8,567 nucleotides of DNA from Pseudomonadota bacterium (GTDB lineage: Bacteria > Bdellovibrionota > Bacteriovoracia > Bacteriovoracales > Bacteriovoracaceae). The stretch is from positions 1 through 8,567 of the forward strand of contig JAEYUK010000074.1 of NCBI GenBank assembly GCA_023432655.1, read 5' to 3'. The translations under genes were made by a program, and so were the position numbers. Positions 7,205 to 8,567 of this stretch are shown one piece after another (the first letter of the stretch is position 1; every line of letters starts with the position of its first letter). The notes beneath the pieces were generated by a model that was not told where the DNA came from, made no database searches, and worked only from the letters and a program-made list of their open reading frames with translations.

Positions 7205-7411
7205 ATGGATTTAGGAAATCTAAACTTATTTATCAAAATGATTGCTCAGGAATATCCACTAACCAATAGGGAGATTGCTGTTTTAACCAATAGATTACTG
7301 GCTGATGATAAAGAATTTGAAATGGTTTGGAATCGTTTCAAAAATAAAGAGCGGTCTTTTTCCGGAGGAGTGGATCCTTTTAAACAACTTTTAATGGAAT
7401 TGGTAAGCTAA
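7205..7411 (+). CDS. Small helical protein, unknown function (68 residues)
   Basis: A 68-residue protein I do not recognise, without signal peptide or membrane segment. It appears all-helical, with helices around NLNLFIKMIAQEY, TNREIAVLTNRLLADDKEFEMVWNRFK and DPFKQLLMELV. Composition and codon use resemble its neighbours, and it fits exactly between a divergent and a convergent gene, which supports it being real. AAAGG directly abuts the ATG with no spacer, so ribosome binding is unusual; a stop at 7193 excludes an upstream start and the next ATG (7238) has no useful Shine-Dalgarno sequence. A leaderless transcript is possible: TTGCGA at 7170-7175 and a weak TAACTA at 7193-7198 would place initiation near the ATG. 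It overlaps the following convergent gene by 4 bp. Confidence 0.62.
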   Translation: MDLGNLNLFIKMIAQEYPLTNREIAVLTNRLLADDKEFEMVWNRFKNKERSFSGGVDPFKQLLMELVS

Positions 7412-7731
7412 GGAGTTAAGAGACTATCAATGTCTCCACCGACGAGCTGATCATTAATGAAGATGTGACAGCCCGGGGTTCCGTACCACTTGGTTCCGAT
7501 GACCACTTTACACAGACCTACATTTTCGATGGGAAAGAAGTATTGAGTTTTAACAGACAAGAACCAGTAAAAGTTCTCACCCATAATTTTTCCATTTAAG
7601 TAGTAACTTTCTCCATTCATTCCAAGAATAGACCACCAGTTTTTTACTTCAATTTGATGGCCATTATAATGATGAGTCCAGGTTTTATGAAACGCCGACT
7701 TTCGGACAAAATCCTTGAATGTGTTTTTCAT
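7408..7731 (-). CDS. Aromatic-rich small protein, unknown function (107 residues)
   Basis: A 107-residue protein without signal peptide. It has five Trp (18, 32, 33, 56, 82) and many Phe/Tyr residues, two Cys (74, 88), and short beta-like segments with turns: HHYNGHQIEVKNWW, ESYYLNGKIMGE, VGLCKVVIG, GCHIFINDQLVGGD. The pattern NGHQIEVKNWW ... LNGK ... GCHIFINDQLVGG reads like repeated beta-hairpins in which the protein repeats a strand plus Asn-Gly or Asp turn, and I recall similar uncharacterised small proteins in Bacillota, but I cannot name a family. No Shine-Dalgarno sequence is visible; a -10-like TAAAAT lies six bases before the ATG, so a leaderless transcript is conceivable. It overlaps the 68-residue gene tail to tail by 4 bp and is divergent from the J-domain gene. 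Confidence 0.7.
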   Translation of the reverse strand: MKNTFKDFVRKSAFHKTWTHHYNGHQIEVKNWWSILGMNGESYYLNGKIMGENFYWFLSVKTQYFFPIENVGLCKVVIGTKWYGTPGCHIFINDQLVGGDIDSLLTP

Positions 7732-7778
7732 GAAGAGATTTTAACCAAAAAGGGATGGATGCTTGACTAAAGATTTGG

Positions 7779-7798
7779 AATTTAAGCTTTCTTAAGTT
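7779..7798. repeat. Short hairpin in the divergent gap before the J-domain gene
   Basis: AATTTAAG and CTTAAGTTT can pair over 8 bp with one G-T pair around a CTTT loop. On the plus strand it is followed by TTTTGTT, but it lies upstream of two divergent genes where no terminator is needed. It may be an operator or chance AT-rich pairing. The rest of 7732-7885 is AT-rich and shows no RNA gene. Confidence 0.25.
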
Positions 7799-7876
7799 TT
7801 GTTCATTTAATAGACACAAATTTGTTAAAAAGTGATTAAAAATTAGGCACTAATCCCTGGGTCTTTATCTGCCGAT

Positions 7877-7882
7877 AGGTGG
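7877..7882 (+). promoter_or_regulatory. Ribosome binding site of the J-domain gene; decides between two starts
   Basis: AGGTGG lies 3 bases before the ATG at 7886 but 9 bases before the in-frame ATG at 7892. Normal spacing therefore favours the second ATG (191 residues, starting MVNYY), which changes the protein by only two residues. Confidence 0.55.
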
Positions 7883-7885
7883 ATT

Positions 7886-8467
7886 ATGGAAATGGTTAAT
7901 TACTACGTTACAACTTTAGGAAATGCTTTTACCAAGCTTTTGCCGTTATTTATTTTCCTTGTTGGTGGGTATTTTATCTTCATTCGAATGCCTTTTTTGT
8001 TTTTCCGAAAAAGCCTGGATAACCAAAAGAAACAGGAAGCCGAAAGTAAAAAAGAGGTCGCAGTTAAGGATTATACGGTTGAAGATTATTTAGATTTTCA
8101 GCGTAAGATGAAGCAAATGAATGGTGAGCAACCCAAGTTAGAAGCCGGGGGCCATAAAAAGGAAGAGAAGAAGGGTCAGCAAAAAGCTGAACAAAAAACC
8201 GAACAAAAGAAAACAGAACAGAAAGACCAACGGGAGAAGGTCCATAGACCAACTCCGCCACAGGGAATATCTCCGGAAAAAATTTTTGGTTTCCAGGAGA
8301 ATCAGAAGATTACGAAGTCAGAACTTAAGAAAAGATATTTCGAACTCCTTAAAGAGAATCATCCCGACCGGGTTGCCTCCATGGGAGCGGATTTCAAAAA
8401 ACTCGCCGAAAAAAACACCAAAGACATTAATAGCGCCTACGAGAAGCTCAAAAATAAAGCAGCTTAA
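7886..8467 (+). CDS. Membrane-anchored J-domain (DnaJ-like) co-chaperone
   Basis: A 193-residue protein with three parts. Residues about 15-40 form a single hydrophobic membrane segment (LLPLFIFLVGGYFIFI) followed by basic residues, so the rest is probably cytosolic. Residues 45-125 are a charged, low-complexity linker rich in Lys, Glu and Gln. Residues about 128-190 are a J domain: IFGF in the first helix, KSELKKRYFELLKENHPD with the invariant HPD (159-161), and AEKNTKDINSAYEKLK in the third helix. The J domain stimulates ATP hydrolysis by DnaK-type Hsp70. The sequence around HPDR and KDINSAYEKLK resembles the C-terminal J domain of DjlA, but the TerB-like middle domain of DjlA is absent, and there are no Gly/Phe or zinc-finger regions, so it is a class C J protein. 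No dnaK or grpE is next to it. Start ambiguity (7886 or 7892) is minor. The stop overlaps the convergent gene by 4 bp. Confidence 0.93.
   Translation: MEMVNYYVTTLGNAFTKLLPLFIFLVGGYFIFIRMPFLFFRKSLDNQKKQEAESKKEVAVKDYTVEDYLDFQRKMKQMNGEQPKLEAGGHKKEEKKGQQKAEQKTEQKKTEQKDQREKVHRPTPPQGISPEKIFGFQENQKITKSELKKRYFELLKENHPDRVASMGADFKKLAEKNTKDINSAYEKLKNKAA
8183..8224 (+). repeat. Degenerate EQK coding repeat in the J-protein linker
   Basis: Residues 100-113 read KAEQK-TEQKK-TEQK, three imperfect copies of a Lys-(Ala/Thr)-Glu-Gln-Lys unit encoded by GAACA(G/A)AA-rich sequence. It extends a flexible charged spacer between the membrane segment and the J domain and could vary in length between strains. Confidence 0.6.
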
Positions 8468-8567
8468 TAATCAATATAATGAAGAATATGTGAGACTGCT
8501 TCTTGGAGCTGATTGAGTGGCATGGTTTCAAGAGGAGGCACATGGATGAAGCCACAGAGTCTAAAGC
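8464..8567 (-). CDS. pcp: C-terminal end of a probable pyroglutamyl peptidase I (partial)
   Basis: Reading the minus strand from the window edge gives 33 uninterrupted codons ending at a TAA (8466-8464). The tail contains CGFIHVPPLETMPLNQLQEA followed by a helical ending HILHYIDY. GFIHVP near the C-terminus, followed by a short loop and a final helix, is the signature of pyrrolidone-carboxylate peptidase (C15), where the His of FIHVP is the catalytic histidine of the Glu-Cys-His triad. This enzyme removes N-terminal pyroglutamate from peptides in the cytosol. Only the end is visible, so the Glu and Cys cannot be checked; the name rests on one motif. Its stop overlaps that of the J-domain gene by 4 bp (TTAA gives a TAA on each strand). 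Confidence 0.55.
   Translation of the reverse strand, partial: FRLCGFIHVPPLETMPLNQLQEAVSHILHYIDY

Noticed and set aside
5287..8467. The cluster of small unknown genes as a toxin-antitoxin or anti-phage island
   Set aside because: There is no recognised toxin, nuclease, helicase or regulator, the genes mostly point in opposite directions, no mobile element is present, and base composition looks uniform.
8064..8516. Short frames overlapping the J-protein linker and end on both strands
   Set aside because: They result from the low-complexity Lys/Glu/Gln coding region; the J-domain frame with HPD is clearly the real one.

Overview
The window (about 42% GC by eye) looks like a chromosomal segment from a Gram-negative bacterium. 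The protein set suggests a member of the Bdellovibrionota, perhaps a Bacteriovorax- or Peredibacter-like organism: exported lipoprotein protease, small unknown exported proteins, an FtsH with the ELDAMGKTR variant after Walker B, and moderate AT richness. This placement is an inference from style and not a phylogenetic result. I see no rRNA, tRNA, CRISPR, insertion sequence, phage gene or toxin cassette.

Layout, left to right: a 3'-truncated gene on the minus strand (1-2195) for a lipoprotein protease of the subtilase family that resembles tripeptidyl-peptidase II; a short divergent control region with an inverted repeat; a plus-strand cytoplasmic BON-domain protein (2368-2820); ftsH on the minus strand (4679-2814); a divergent region with a plausible sigma70 promoter; a plus-strand OsmC-family peroxide-reductase-like protein (4837-5295); a minus-strand run of three genes: a YfcG-type nu-class glutathione transferase (7133-6447), a small exported protein coupled to it by an ATGA overlap (6450-6022), and a larger exported protein of unknown function (5970-5287); a 68-residue plus-strand protein (7205-7411); a Trp/aromatic-rich minus-strand protein (7731-7408); a membrane-anchored J-domain protein (7886-8467, plus); and at the right edge the C-terminal end of a minus-strand gene whose tail resembles pyroglutamyl peptidase I.

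The functional theme is housekeeping of protein quality and thiol/peroxide stress: FtsH and a J-domain co-chaperone for protein quality control, OsmC and YfcG-like proteins for peroxide and disulfide chemistry, and two peptidases. The genes are mostly single units and not one pathway. The most unusual structural property is the arrangement: plus and minus genes alternate, and all four convergent junctions in the window overlap at the stop codons (by 7, 9, 4 and 4 bp), leaving no intergenic space for terminators. No clear new multi-gene defence or mobile system is visible; the items most worth a second look are the TPP II-like lipoprotein, the overlapping-tail architecture, the orphan membrane J protein, and the unrecognised exported proteins.
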